Below, one piece after another: positions 13,016 through 25,144 of a DNA stretch of 64,000 nt (position 1 is its first letter; every line of letters starts with the position of its first letter). The stretch is taken from contig NC_134103.1 of NCBI RefSeq assembly GCF_000715075.1, forward strand, positions 72,665,519 to 72,729,518. The letters run 5' to 3'. The position numbers and the translations under genes are program-made. Source of the DNA: Nicotiana tabacum. Lineage: Eukaryota > Streptophyta > Magnoliopsida > Solanales > Solanaceae. The notes below the pieces were generated by a model. It saw nothing but the letters and a program-made list of their open reading frames with translations. It did no database searches and was not told the DNA's origin.

Positions 13016-13703
13016 AGGTGTGTTTGATATAACGAAAAATATTTTTCGTGAAAATATTTTCTTGACAAAGAAGTAGTAATCTTACTCATTTTTTTATGTT
13101 TGGTACACAAATTAAGGAAAATAACTTCTCAAGAGTATTCATAAATAATTTAGATACAATAAACATGAAGCCATAAATTTTCGAACCAACAACCTTCCGA
13201 ACCCATAAATTCCATAAACTTCCGAACCGCTAAACTTTCGAACTCGTAAACTCTATAATTTTTAAACCCGCAAACTTCGAAACACATAAACCTCTGAACT
13301 ATAACTTTGGAACTCATAAAATTTCGAACATGTAAACTGAAAAATGAAAAAACGACAACTGAAAATATATAAAAAAATATTTTTTAAAAAAAAGAATTTC
13401 GGGGGAGGGGAGAGTTAGCAAGGTGGGTGGTGACGGAAAAGAAAAAAAAGTCTTTTTTGGAGAGAGGGGGTGAGAGAGGTGGGGCAGGGGAGAGAAAGGG
13501 GAGGGGTTTGCGATTAGATGTGATGGTAGATGGAGTTTTTAGAAAATAATTTCCTAATTTTTTCTAGGGAAGTCATTTTTCTCCCATTTTAGAAAAATGT
13601 GATATCTAGAAAAATATTTTTCATACTATTTTATGCAACCAAACAGTAAAAAATGGAAAAATATTTTCAGAATTTTTTTTTTCCATCATACCAAACACAC
13701 CCT
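13016..13703. mobile_element. TIR element, about 690 bp
   Basis: The left end AGGTGTGTTTGATAT and the right end ATACCAAACACACCCT are inverted partners. Sub-terminal GAAAAATATTTTTC and AAAAATATTTTTC palindromes are shared by both ends. The target duplication is unclear. Family not assigned; hAT- or Mutator-derived MITEs are possible. Confidence 0.5.
13175..13345. repeat. Degenerate short tandem repeat (CATAAACTTCCGAAC type)
   Basis: About nine imperfect units of 17-22 bases built from CATAAA, TTTCGAAC and CCGAACC words follow one another inside the TIR element at 13016-13703. Confidence 0.5.
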
Positions 13704-14019
13704 TTATATAAAAATATTTTTTGTGAACTTATTTTGAATTTCTGTACTTCTTATCACATGAAGATATTTCGATTAGCGAAGTGTCATTTTCTTTAGCCGG
13801 CGAACGTAAGCATATGAATGTTGAAATATAAGACGAGACCTGGTATCTTTTTCTTTTTCTTTTCCTTATCTTAAGACTTGGGATCTTGCATTCTTAGAAA
13901 GAGGTTCATATATACGTTGTCGATTATGTTTATCAAGCACGATAATTTAGATCCTCTTTGTTTAGCTTTACCTATATTAAGTTCTCTTTATACTTAAATA
14001 AATTTTATTTATGTTTACC
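13704..14019. other. Spacer before the retrotransposon block, nothing recognised
   Basis: AT-rich sequence between the last TIR element and the outer terminus of the Tat-lineage LTR. No gene or repeat recognised. Confidence 0.45.
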
Positions 14020-14930
14020 TGTAAAACGGTACAGTTGAATTTATACGCGGTTTCTAGATGAGTGAACTAATTTGATCCTGAAATAATATAATAATCGAAG
14101 AAATACACAATACTTAGCCTTAAAATGTAGATGAAATAGTAAAGACGGTGACTAGGTGAACACGGTTTCCGAACACAGCAATGATGAGATCAAAAAGCAA
14201 GAAAATGAAATTGTATAAAGTTATGTATAGAATACTATATATGTTTTTGCCCGAAAATTCATGTCCTTTACAATGATAACTGAGCTCACTATTTATAGGA
14301 AAGAAGTCCTAGGATCGTGCCCTCCTTTAATGCGAATTATGAGGGTCATTGATGAAGATATAACGGTGAATATAAATGCCAAATTCTCTGTAACGGACCG
14401 TCGCTCTTAATGCTGCAGAATATCCCTTAGTAAATGCCACCGGGCGCAGAGCATTCAATACACCTTCATGAACCTTATCCTTTCCAGTGACAAGCAGAGT
14501 GATTGCGCTCGGTCCTCAACCATCCTATCTCGGATTCCACGTGTCCTCCTTTTAGTCAGTCACGTGTCATATCATATTTTACCCTATACAAATAGTCTCT
14601 CTGCTTTTCGGTGACATAACTTTGTGTTACCGAAAAGTTGGTAGAAACACCTTTTTTGGCGGGAATTACTATAATTCCCTCTGAAGGTCTCTGACAGTTG
14701 ATTAGACACACGTCTCTCCGCATTTAATCCCCCGAACACGCGTCATCCCACGATTCAGCACAACTTTTGCCGATTATCGAGGTAATCATTGACATGAAAT
14801 TAGCCGCCAAAATTTTACTTATACGCAACTTCTTTTTCCTTTGCGTTTCACAATTACTTGAGCTTCTCACTTGCATCTTTGTTTTCAATCCCTTTTCTAA
14901 TTTTCTTCAAACACAAAACCTTTTCCATCT
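14020..14930 (-). repeat. 3' LTR of the Tat-lineage element (inner edge approximate)
   Basis: The outer terminus reads TGTAAAACGG on plus, that is, the LTR ends ...CCGTTTTACA on minus. The inner edge lies before the antisense ATG at 14940 but could not be fixed. Inside are two CACGTG G-boxes (14538 and 14561), each continuing as ACGTGTC, and a perfect 9-bp hairpin CTTTTCGGT/ACCGAAAAG near 14605-14638. Confidence 0.55.
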
Positions 14931-14939
14931 CCTTTTTTA

Positions 14940-15019
14940 ATGGCTTCTTCCTCTAAACGTGTTGGTTCTTCAAAGAATAAGAATAAAATCGAGGATTTCG
15001 TTCCTCCAACAATGGGTTC
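14940..15019 (+). pseudogene. Antisense ORF of the Tat element, N-terminal piece
   Basis: ATG at 14940 opens a frame starting MASSSKRVGSSKNKNKIEDF, and the frame is cut at codon 27 by the Copia insertion (TSD GGTTC). The frame resumes at 28627. The ATG sits close to the LTR, so its promoter is probably in or near the Tat 3' LTR, opposite to the sense promoter. Function of these antisense proteins is unknown. Confidence 0.55.
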
Positions 15020-15935
15020 TGTTGACCCAAGTGAAGTTTGTTTTGAAGATTGACAAAGGAACTCATGCATGAACCATGTCCATCCCATGTGTACACAGAC
15101 ACAGGCAGATTCAAGCATGAGGGATGCACGTGAAGGCGATAAGCTTAACTTGGTATATCTGATATCTCCTGATCGAAAAGGTTGCATAACTGATAGGGAG
15201 AAGGACTCCTTACTCAAAGAGAACACTATCCAAGATAAGGGGGGAGCTAGAAGTTGAAGTTAACTAGAACTCTTCCACCAAGGAAGAGTAGTATTAGAAC
15301 TCTAGTTATTTCTTATTCTACTAACTCTATATATTGCAGGATGTTCTCATTCTACAGGTACGCACAAACGCTGAAGTTAAATGTGAATTGAGAGCAAAAT
15401 AGCAAGGCATTTTGCAAGCAATTCTTGTGTGATTCAAGTGTGCGGACCTGAAGCTACATGAACCGGATAGAAGAACTAGTTCCAAGTGTCTTTTTTTTAT
15501 TCTAGTTTCATTGTAGTAGATGGATTTCGAATTGTAACTTTCAGCTTTATCTAGAAGCAATTGTATTAGGTACTCTGAGTATTCAAGTTAGAGTTAACTT
15601 GAAGTTGTCGCAACAGTTAGAGGTTGGCTGCCACAACGGGATTAGAGTTAATCCTTAGGCTTACAAAGAGTTTTGTAAATGCTGTTTTGGCTCATTGATT
15701 TAGTGAAGTGTGGGGAAAAATCCTACTGAGTAGTAGGTCGTGTATTTTTTACATTTTGATCCGGGTGTTTTCCACGTAAAAATACTTGTGTTCTTTATTT
15801 TTCGCATTTTCTATTTCAGCAACAGTAGGTTAAAGAACACTTAGAAGAACCGGGTCTTTCTATAATTAGTGCACGCGAAAATTGAACACCACACAAATCA
15901 CCCCCTCTTGTGTGGTATTGACATATAAAATATCA
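15020..15935 (+). repeat. 5' LTR of the Copia element
   Basis: It starts TGTTGACCCAAGTGAAG and ends ATATAAAATATCA, the usual TG...CA form. A CTATATATTG TATA box lies near 15326. Compared with the 3' LTR it has about 25 extra bases near 15304-15328, flanked by AACTCT repeats. Confidence 0.9.
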
Positions 15936-15936
15936 A

Positions 15937-15949
15937 TTGGTATCAAAGC
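15937..15949 (+). other. Copia primer-binding site
   Basis: TTGGTATCAAAGC directly after the 5' LTR matches the initiator tRNA-Met primer site except for one G-to-A change. Confidence 0.8.
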
Positions 15950-15991
15950 GGGTTATCCTTGAAGAGGCTAACACCTTAGGAGAAGATCAAG

Positions 15992-17806
15992 ATGAGTGCA
16001 CCACCTGGAAACTGGGAAGGGCTATCCATTGCTAGGCTACCACTTTTCAACGACCAATATTACTCTTGGTGGAAAAACAGGATGGGAGATCACATCATAG
16101 GAGAGGACTATGAGCTATGGGATATTGTCACCGATGGTCCACTGGCTACTCTGAACAAAAATGCTGAAGGATAAGATGTGCCAAAGACAAGAGCTGATTG
16201 CACTGCTGAGGACTTGAAGAAATGGGAGAAGAACGCTAAAGCCAAGAAATGGCTTGTTTGTAGACTTGGTCCAGATGAGTATAGCAGAATCTAAAGCTGT
16301 ACCACTTCCAAGGAAATTTGGGATACTCTGCAAGTGGCTCACAAAGGAACACCTCAGGTGAAAAGGTCCAGAGGAACTCTATTGCATTTTCAATATGAGA
16401 ATTTTACTATGAAGGAAGGAGAAACCATTCAAGAGATGTACACAAGGTTCACTTCATTGATAAATGAACTAAAGTCTCTTGGAAGGATTATTTCTGAAGA
16501 AGATAGAGTCGAGAAAATATTGACAAGGGTTCTGCATGTTACTTGGGAGAGCGAAATCACTGCCATTCAGGAATCAAAGAGCATTGCCACCCTCCCACTG
16601 GATGAATTAATTGGAAATCTCACTGGTTATGAACATACGAGACAAATAATGAAAATGGATGAACCTAAGAAGGAAAGAAGCCTGACACTCAGAATCACTG
16701 AAGGTTCTGATCTAGAAGATGATGAAATGGCTATGATCACCAAGGATTTCAAGAAGTACTTGAGGAGAGGAAAAGGTCCTTCAAGAAGTAAAAGCTATAG
16801 TAAATCAAAAGTTCATGAGAAGCAAACCAATGATGGATGCTACAAGTGTGGAAAGATTGATCACCATATCAAAAACTGTCCCCAATGGGAAATTGAATGG
16901 AAAAAGGAAAGAGCTGAACGAAGGAACAGGAAGAAGGACAGGTTCAACCCAAGAAAAGCAAAGGATCAACCAAGGCTATGGTCGCTGCTTGGGGAGAAAG
17001 CTCAGATGATGATGATGGAGATGAACAAGCACTTATGGCCATTGAAGAATTTGATGAGGAAACTGAGGTAAGTGTAATTCATCTCAAAGACAAGATTAAA
17101 TTGATGTCTAAAGAAAGGTTATCTGAGTTACTTCTAGAACTAATTGATGAATCTAAGGATGTAAACATTGAAAAGGAACAGTTGTCTAAAGAATGTGTGA
17201 TTTTGAAGGCTAAGTGCAACAACCTGCAACTTAGAGTTAGTGAAACTGTAAGTGAAAATACTGTTTTGAAGAACAAGGTTCATGCACTTGACTCAACTGT
17301 CCTAGAGCTTAGATCTGAAAATCTAAAACTAAAATTAGGAACAGGTAAAAAGACAGCTGATCACACACAACTCACTTTAGAAGAAAATATAGGAAAAATG
17401 AAAGATAAGTTGTATGATGAGCAAGTAAGAATCCTAAATGAGTATTTAAGCAAGGTCAAGAATGAGCTAGACAGAACTTGTAAATGGAAGAGGTCCTCCG
17501 ATGCACTTTCATGGCTACAGGAACATCATAGTAGCAACAGAAGAGGACTTGGCTTTGGGAACCTGTCACCTAAATGGGATCCCAAAAGCAAGTACCTCAC
17601 ACTTCCTGAGAACAAGATTTGCACACTGTGGTAAAACAGATCACTATAAAAGTAAATGCACTGCAAAAGAAAAGGCAAGTCAGAAGAACAAAAAATTTGT
17701 TCAAGGAAAAAATAGGCTACCAAGTTGGGCTAAAAAGAATTTAATTCATCCTTTTGCCTATAGAAAGGGACCCAAACTAGTTTGGGTTCCTAAGACTAAC
17801 CTATGA
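15992..17806 (+). pseudogene. Copia gag (broken)
   Basis: The nucleocapsid/capsid frame begins MSAPPGNWEGLSIARLPLFN, typical of SIRE gag. It contains the capsid-type stretch LLHFQYENFTMKEGE (about 16378) and a CCHC knuckle CYKCGKIDHHIKNCP near 16840, followed by a long coiled-coil segment (16978-17500) and the remains of a second knuckle near 17620-17655. In-frame stops occur at about 16172 and 16294. The frame shifts near 17000 and again near 17620, so no full Gag can be made. Confidence 0.85.
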
Positions 17807-17899
17807 TTTCTTTTTGCAGGTCCAAGTGAAGGAGAGCAGTCAAATATGGTACATAGATAGTGGCTGCTCAAAGCACATGACAGGAAACAAGAACGCGTT
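17807..17899 (+). pseudogene. Copia protease, first part
   Basis: The aspartic protease motif WYIDSGCSKHMTG (D-S-G) lies at about 17848-17886. The frame is cut 9-12 bases later by the solo LTR; the sequence resumes at 21452 with QFLSLE. Confidence 0.8.
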
Positions 17900-18593
17900 T
17901 GTAACGACCCGACTTGTCATTTTAAGAATTAACGCCTCGTTCAACGACTTAAGGTCCCGGAAAACTTCATAATATATATTATTACCCGCGAGTATGGTCG
18001 AGTTTGATTTTTGGAAGATTTAAAATTTAATTGAAAGAGAAATTCTCATTTTGAAGCTTAAATGGAAAGAGTTGACTTTTGAGAAAACGACCTCCAAATA
18101 GAATTTTGATGATGTCAATAGCTTCGTATGGTGATCTTGGACTTAGGCGCGTATTCGTATTTAGATTTGGAAGTCTGTAGGACAATTCGACACATTTTGG
18201 CGAAAGTTGGAAAATAGACGATTTTCGGAAATTTCGATTGAAGGTTGAATTTTTGATAATGAGGTAGGAATCTGATTCTGGAAATTTAAATAGGTCCTTT
18301 ATGTCATTTATGACTTGTGTGCAAAATTTGAGGTCAATCGGACTTGATTCGATAGGTTTCGGCATCGAATGTTGAGGTTGGAAATTTCATAATAGACTAA
18401 AGTTTCGAGTGAGTTCGCGTAAGATCTAACTTCAAATGAGCATACCTCTCTTGATATAAAGATTTATATGGTGTGTTCCCTATCAAAAGAAAGGTTTATG
18501 TGTTTAGTTTCCAACTCTTCAAACCGTTCGTCATTTGGACACTCATACAAGAAGTTATGACCAAATTACCAAAGGCTAGAAAAATGCGATTCT

Positions 18594-18745
18594 GCGATCG
18601 CAAAATCGTTATGCGATCGCGAAACTGCTTCTGCGACCGCAAAATTGGTCGCAGAATGGACCATAACAGCCTAGTTCTCGCCATCGATTTTGCGAAGATT
18701 GTGCGGCCCGCATACCCTTTCTGCGGTTTATTATGCGACCGCAGA
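18594..18745. repeat. GC-word array in the solo LTR
   Basis: Words TGCGATCGCA, TGCGATCGCG, TGCGACCGCA, TGCGGCCCGCA and TGCGACCGCA interrupt AT-rich DNA. GATC/GACC cores at 18596, 18615 and 18635 are 19-20 bases apart, and words at 18703 and 18723 are 20 apart. A TGATAAATAGG TATA-like box follows at 18796. Confidence 0.75.
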
Positions 18746-19847
18746 CCTGCTTTCGGAGGGTTAATTTTTCTATTTTCATAACCCGACCCCATTTTTGATA
18801 AATAGGCTTTGGGGCTTATTTTGGGGTATTTTTATGAGGGTTTTAGAGAGAGGTAAGAGCATTTTAGAGAGAGAAAGAGGGGACCTAACATTCTAATCAT
18901 CCAATCTTTAAGAATCAAGGAAAGCTAACCACAAGATCTTCATCTAAGAGGTAAGATTCAACCCCTAGTCTTCAATTTCGAGTTTGGGGTAAAAGATTGG
19001 TGATTGGGAGTATGATTATTGGGTGTAAGAGTATTATGTATATATGCTTGTACTAATAAGGTTTGTAGGAAGATTGTTAAGATCAAATAAGTAAAGATTG
19101 GGTTGTGGAATGAAGGAAATCTTGTAGAAGAACCTTGTAACCAAATTTGCACACCTAGTGTTTGATAAAATGCTCAAATGAGCTGAAACCATGAAATATC
19201 TTCCTAATTATGGTTCAATTTTGTTATGCTTCTAAATAGATTGAAGTTGCTAGAATTTTCGGAACCTCGTAGTAATGTAAGGAAGGCTCAAGAAAGATTG
19301 GAGCCGTCCGAAGATCAATTCAAGCAAGAAGGCGATTTTGGAATATCGGCCTAACTTCAAAAAGGTAAGTGTCTTGCTTAACCTCGAGTGGTGAAATTTT
19401 CCCTTAGGCATTGAGTCTTATGTGCAAATTATATAATTGAAAACCATGTACGCGAGGTGACGAGTACGTACTTGGTTTATATGTGCGAATTTCATTGATG
19501 AAAAATCCTTAGATGCCCTTATGTATTAAATTGGAAATTATTGGCACTTATAAAATCCTCTATTTGTTATGCCTAGATTCTTGTTTGTTGAAATTGTTTT
19601 TATATGATGATTTGGTGTGATTGCCACCTTGAATTTATGTGAAATATATTTTATTAAGATTTTGTGCACATTATGGTCGAGCCATGGGCTCCTTATTGTG
19701 GAAAATGATGTATTGTTGATTTCTGTGGCAAGTTGAAATATTTAAGCACTCGATGTGCAATTTGTGATATGTTGTAATATTTGAGCACTTGATGAGCCAT
19801 TTGTGATATGTGAGCACTTGATGTGCAGTTGTTGAAATCATATTTAC

Positions 19848-20140
19848 TTTGGGACTACGGAACAGTATTCCGGGAGATCCCCCTGCCCTGCATATTTACT
19901 TTGGAACTACGGAACGGTATTCCGGGAGATCCCCCAGCCTTGCATATTTACTTTGGGACTACAGAACGGTATTCCGGGAGATCCCCCTACCCTGCATATT
20001 TACTTTGGGACTATGGAACGGTATTCCGGAAGATCCCCCTGTCTTGTATATTTACTTTTGGGACTACGAGGCAGTACCTCAGAAGATTTCCCATATCTTG
20101 CATATTTACTTTTGGGACTACGAGGTGGTACTTCGAGAGT
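19848..20140. repeat. Six 52-54 bp tandem units, each with a short hairpin
   Basis: Units begin near TTTACTTTGGGACTAC. Hairpin cores start at 19858, 19910, 19962, 20014, 20067 and 20121. Arms are CGGAA/TTCCG in the first units and CGAGG with CCTCA or CTTCG in the last two, around a loop of type CRGTA or YGGTA. An open frame runs through it only because the units lack stops. Confidence 0.85.
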
Positions 20141-21451
20141 GCCCTTTTGTTGATATTTTTCTATAGATGCACTTGCCTTTGGTTATTTTATTTTTCCGTA
20201 ATTTATAAATTCTTGTGTTTTCCGTGATGTATTATTTGACTTAATATTAAGTGTTTTGTATTTCTTGAAGTATTGTGTTGACCTTGACTTTTTCGTACTA
20301 AACTTTGAGGATTTATATTTTTGGGTTGTACTTATTTCTGATGATTGAGTTGTTTTAAATAAAAAAAAATTTTCTAGTATGTTTAATTTAATAAATTCTA
20401 TATCCAAATCAGTAGTTTAGCTGATGCTTTATTTTAATGAAAATGTCATTTTTCCTCACTCAAACGATTTCTAAAATAAACTTATCTTTTTGTTGATTTA
20501 TTACTTGATTTAAAGATTTTTAACCTTACTTTATTGAAAATAAATTGATCATGCAGATCTTCTATACATTGATATTTTGGTACGTGAGTTGTCCCTGCAG
20601 TTATGAAAATAATATGGGCATGAGATGCCGGGGAAAAATATAATAATTTTATTATTGACACGTGAGTTGTCGGTGTAATGGTGATAGAAATATGGGCACA
20701 AGGTGCCGTAGAAAATATGAAAGTGAGCTGAGACCCGTAATTTTTATGATTGTGAAATGAGGTGTCACATTGTGAATTTTACTTGAAAATATATTTATTG
20801 GAAAGAATTATATTTGAAAGATAATTATTCAAAAGAAGTATATTCGAAAGATATTTATCTTAAAGAATAATATGTGAAGGATTTATATTTGTTGATTGTA
20901 CTTGTGTTCCTTATTCGCCTGAGTAATAATTATGATGCTCTTATTGCTAGTTATTTTCCAGTACTATTGTATACTGCTATATTGCACAGGTTCATTGAGT
21001 AGTGAGTGTCTTGACTGTACCTCGTCTCTACTCCACTGAGGTTAGTCTTGATACTTACTGGGTACCGACCGTGGTGTACTCATACTACACTTCTGCACAT
21101 TTTTGTGCAGAGCCAGGTATTGGAGGTATCGGACCTGGACAGAGTTAGAGTGTGATCGCAAGGATTCAAGGTAGAGTTGCTTGGTCGTCGCAGTCCCTTG
21201 GAGTCTGTTCATTTCATTGTACTGTTAATGTTTAATCAAACCGTATTGAGTATTCAATCATTGAGATCATTTCATGTATTATGTTAGAGTTCGTGATTCA
21301 GTACTACCAGTCTTGGGAGATTGTTATAATTATTTTCGTTGTTGGTTTCGTTTATAAAAAAATAGCTTCGAAATGTAATGAAAATCGGCTTACCTAGTCT
21401 TATAGACTAGGTGCCATCACGACTCTTGTGGTAGGATTTTGGGTCGTGACA

Positions 21452-22789
21452 CAGTTCCTTTCACTTGAGGACTTCTAAAGGAGGTAATGTCTCCTTTGGA
21501 AATGGGAAGAAAGGTGGGATCATTGGGGTTGGAAAGGTAGGTAAGAATGATTCTCATTCTATTGAGAACGTCTACTTGATAGATGGACTAAAGTACAGTC
21601 TAATAAGTGTATCACAATTGTGTGATAGAGGTAACATGGTAGCATTCACATCTACCAAATGCTTTGTGATTAATCTTACCACTGACAAGATAGTTTTGCA
21701 GGGAAAAAGAGTGAACAACATATATGTTATAGATCTGTCCACACTTTCAGAAAATGAACTCACTTGCTTAAGTGTGTTGGATAATGATCCCCTCCTTTGG
21801 CACAAGAGACTTGGACATGCCAGTCTAAGTCAAGTCAACAAACTTGTCTCCAAGGACTTGGTGATAGGACTGCCTAACATTAAGTTCAAGGAAGATAATG
21901 TGAGGCTTGTGCAAGGGGGAAGCAGATAAGATCCTCTTTTAAAAGAAAGAAAGTGGTTAGCACCACCAGGACGATGGAACTGGTCCATATGGATCTTTGT
22001 GGACCAATGAGAACATTAAGCAGAGGTGGTAAGAGATATGTGATGGTGCTTGTTGATGATTACTCCAGGTTTACTTGGACATTATTTTTAACATCTAAAG
22101 ATGAAGCATTTGACATGTTCACTTCATTTGTTAGAAAAACTCAGAAACAACTAGGTAATCAACTTGCATCAATTAGGTCTGATCATGGTACTGAATTTGA
22201 GAATACTAAATTTGCTGAATTTTGTGATGAACGTGGCATAGATCATAACTTTTCTGCTCCTAGGACTCTACAACAAAATGGAGTAGTTGAAAGAAAGAAT
22301 AGGACACTTGAAGATATGGCTAGGACTATGCTTCTTTCTAGTAAACTGCCTCATAGTTTCTGGGCAGAAGCTATGAACACTGCATGTTACATCATAAATA
22401 GGTGCATGACTAGACCTCTTGTAGAGAAGACTCCATATGAGTTGCTTAAAGGGAGAAAGCCAAACATATCCCATCTTAGGGTATTTGGATGCAAGTGCTT
22501 TGTGCACAATAATGGTAAAGACTCTCTAGGTAAGTTTGATCCCAGAAGTGATGAGGGAGTATTCTTGAAATATTCTTCACATAGTAAAGCTTACAAGATT
22601 TATAATAAAAGAACTATGTGTGTAGAAGAAAGTGTACATGTAGTTTTTGATGAAACTAACATTCTTTCTGAGAGACAGGAACATGAAGATGAAGCAATTG
22701 GGCTGGTTAGAAACTCAAATAAAATCACAGCCCAGACTGAAGTTGCACCAAAGGAAGGAACATGTGATGGAACAGGTCCTTCTACCTAG
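21452..22789 (+). pseudogene. Copia protease end, GAG-pre-integrase and integrase
   Basis: After the solo LTR the frame resumes with FGNGKKGGIIGVGKVGK and the pre-integrase zinc region LWHKRLGHASLSQ (about 21795). The integrase core shows the DDE triad: D in LVHMDLCGPM, D in SIRSDHGTEFEN and E in NGVVERKNRTLEDMARTML. A frameshift and stop near 21928 separate the two parts, and the C-terminal part ends at a stop near 22787. Confidence 0.85.
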
Positions 22790-24547
22790 GGCAACCTGAT
22801 AGGGGGAACTTGAACAAAGAAGAACTGATCCTCAAACCCTGAGGGAACCTGTCCATGAACCTGTTCCTCAGCAACAAAACACTGAAGGAACATCTAAGGG
22901 AAACCAGCTGGTTGTGAAACCTTATAAGTACAAAATTCTCATCACATTGAGAACATAATTACTGATCCAACCTCTGGAATCAAAACCAGATTTTCTTTGA
23001 ACAATATTTGTGCTTTTGATGCTTTTCTATCTCTTATTGAACCTAAAAATATTGTTGGGGCTTTGCAAGATGCATACCAGGTGAATGCAATGCAAGATAA
23101 ACTCAACCAATTTGAGAGAAGTCAAGTTTGGCATATGGTACCAAGACCCAAGGACAGATCATTAATTGGTACTAAATGGATCTTCATAAACAAACTTGAT
23201 GAAGATGGAATAGTTACAAGGAACAAGGCAAGATTGGTGGTTCAAGGATATAGTCAAGAGAAGGGCATAGATTATGATGAGACTTTTGCTCCAGTTGCAA
23301 GATTGGAAGCAATTAGACTCCTTATAGCCTTTGTTGCTTACACGGAATTCACTCTCCATCAGATGGATGTCAAGAGTGCCTTCCTCAATGGCTATCTAAA
23401 GGAAGAAGTGTTTGTCAAACAACCTCCGGGCTTTGAAAGCAAGGAATGTCCTGATAATGTGTACAAGCTTGACAAGGCAAGCAGGCTCCAAGAGCATGGT
23501 ATGAAAGATTATCAAAATTGCTTGAGAATGGATACAAGAGAGGTAAAATTGACAATACTTTATTCCTGAAAGAAAAAGGTAAAGATCTCTTGGTAGTTCA
23601 GATATACGTTGATGATATAATCTTTGGAGCATCTACTGATAAGTTAAGTAAAGAATTTGCTAAACTAATGAGATTGAATTTTAAATGAGTATGATGGGTG
23701 AGCTTAATTTTTTTTAGGCTTACAAATTAAATAAAACTCAAATAGAACTATGATACATCAACAGAAGTATGTGAAAGAGTTGCTTAAAATGTTTTAAATA
23801 GAAGATTCCAAAGAAATTGACACTCCGATAGCAACAATCACAAAATTGGATATAGATGAACCCGGTTCATCTGTTGATCAGAAGTTGTATAGGGGAATGA
23901 TTGGCTCTTTATTGTATCTCATTGCTAGCAGACCTGACATTATTTTCAGTGTAGGCCTTTGTGCTAAATTTTAGGCAAATCCAAAGGAGTCTCACTTGAC
24001 TGCTGTCAAGAGGATCTTGAGATGCCTAAAAGGCACCACTGACCCGTGTTTATGGTATCTGAAAGGTAGTAATTTCAATCTAGTGGGATATGTTGATGCT
24101 GATTATGCAGGTTTTCTTGTGGATAGAAAGAGCACCTCAGGTATGGCACACTTTCTTGGCTCATGTCTTGTGTCTTGGGCCACCAAAAAGCAAAATTCTG
24201 TGGCCTTATCTACTGCTGAAGCTGAGTATGTTGTTGCTGCTTCATGTTGTGCTTAATTGTTATGGATCAAATAGCAATTAATGGACTTTGGCATTGATGT
24301 AAGTTGTATCCCCATATTTTGTGATAACACTAGTGCAATTAGTATGACCAAGAACCCGGTTCATCACAAAAGGACTAAGCACATAGATGAGAGGCATCAC
24401 TTTTTGAGGGATAACTATGAAAAGGGTTTAATTTCTGTGGAGTTTTGTGCTACTGACAAGCAAATAGCCAACATCTTCACAAAAGCTCTAAGTAGAGATC
24501 ACTTTGAAAGGAACATGTTAGAATTAGGGATGATTAAGATCATCTAA
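22790..24547 (+). pseudogene. Copia reverse transcriptase and RNase H (broken)
   Basis: RT landmarks are GTKWIFINKLDEDG, ARLVVQGYSQ, HQMDVKSAFLNGYL and the catalytic YVDD (QIYVDDIIFG near 23605). RNase H shows YVDADYAG, RKSTSG, STAEAEYV and the closing HIDERHHFLRDN. A small deletion with frame loss occurs near 23480, where the stretch before the YVDD should continue, and several stops follow at 23570-23980 and 24255. The end at 24547 is the natural pol stop. Confidence 0.85.
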
Positions 24548-25144
24548 AAGGACCAGTTCAAATTCATTATCGAAAAAACAATTGGTCCGAAAATCTATAA
24601 ATTTTGTACATAATTAGATTAGATTTTGCTCAATCTCATACTTTCATCAGTATACTCTTGTGCCATGTGCTAAAATGACTCATTAATCTCTAATGATATT
24701 ATCTCTATTTTCTTGGAAAATTCAGACTTACACTAGAGATTTCTGAGAGAAGAACCTGGTTTATCAAGATTACTTGGTACGTATTCTCCACTCTGCATAA
24801 TTTGGAATAATTATATTTGGATTTTGATCAAAAGGAGAGTTCCATTCAATCCTAAACCCCTCAATCTTATCAGTTACGAAATGGACCGATTTCATTCAAC
24901 AGAGTCCAAACCACATTAAGTGCCTAGATACTAGGGACACTCTTCAACGCCTTTTCAAACTGAATTTCAGTTTGATTAGACTTCTGTAAAGGATGTCGTT
25001 ACCCAATCAAAGACCTCCACTTTAAATTGATTAGGCCTCAACTGCTTCCTTACTTCTCAATTCTCAAGCCGTCAAGAATTTCTCTCTTATCTCATCTTCC
25101 AAAACACACACAAACCCATTTTCCCAAAATTCCCAAGCACAGAA
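24548..25144 (+). other. Copia untranslated spacer between pol and 3' ORF
   Basis: No open frame of note. The region is the usual non-coding gap that precedes the extra ORF in SIRE-like elements. Confidence 0.6.

Larger units (their letters stand above)
17900..21451 (+). mobile_element. Solo LTR, Tekay-related, 3.55 kb
   Basis: It starts TGTAACGACCCG and ends GGGTCGTGACA, the same ends as the LTRs of the chromovirus at 48444-58904, and shares with them the GC-word array, the 52-bp hairpin repeats and the TACTGGGTACCGA segment near 21056. No internal domain is present. The flanking pentamers GCGTT and CAGTT agree in three of five bases. LTR-LTR recombination of a full element inserted in the Copia protease explains it. 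It is about 0.9 kb longer than the Tekay LTRs, so it belongs to a related subfamily. Confidence 0.85.

Noticed and set aside
19823..20227. Open frames of 66-134 codons with repeated YLLWDYGTVF-like peptides
   Set aside because: They are produced by the 52-bp tandem units in the solo LTR; the unit length is not a multiple of three, so the frame wanders, and similar frames appear in the Tekay LTRs.
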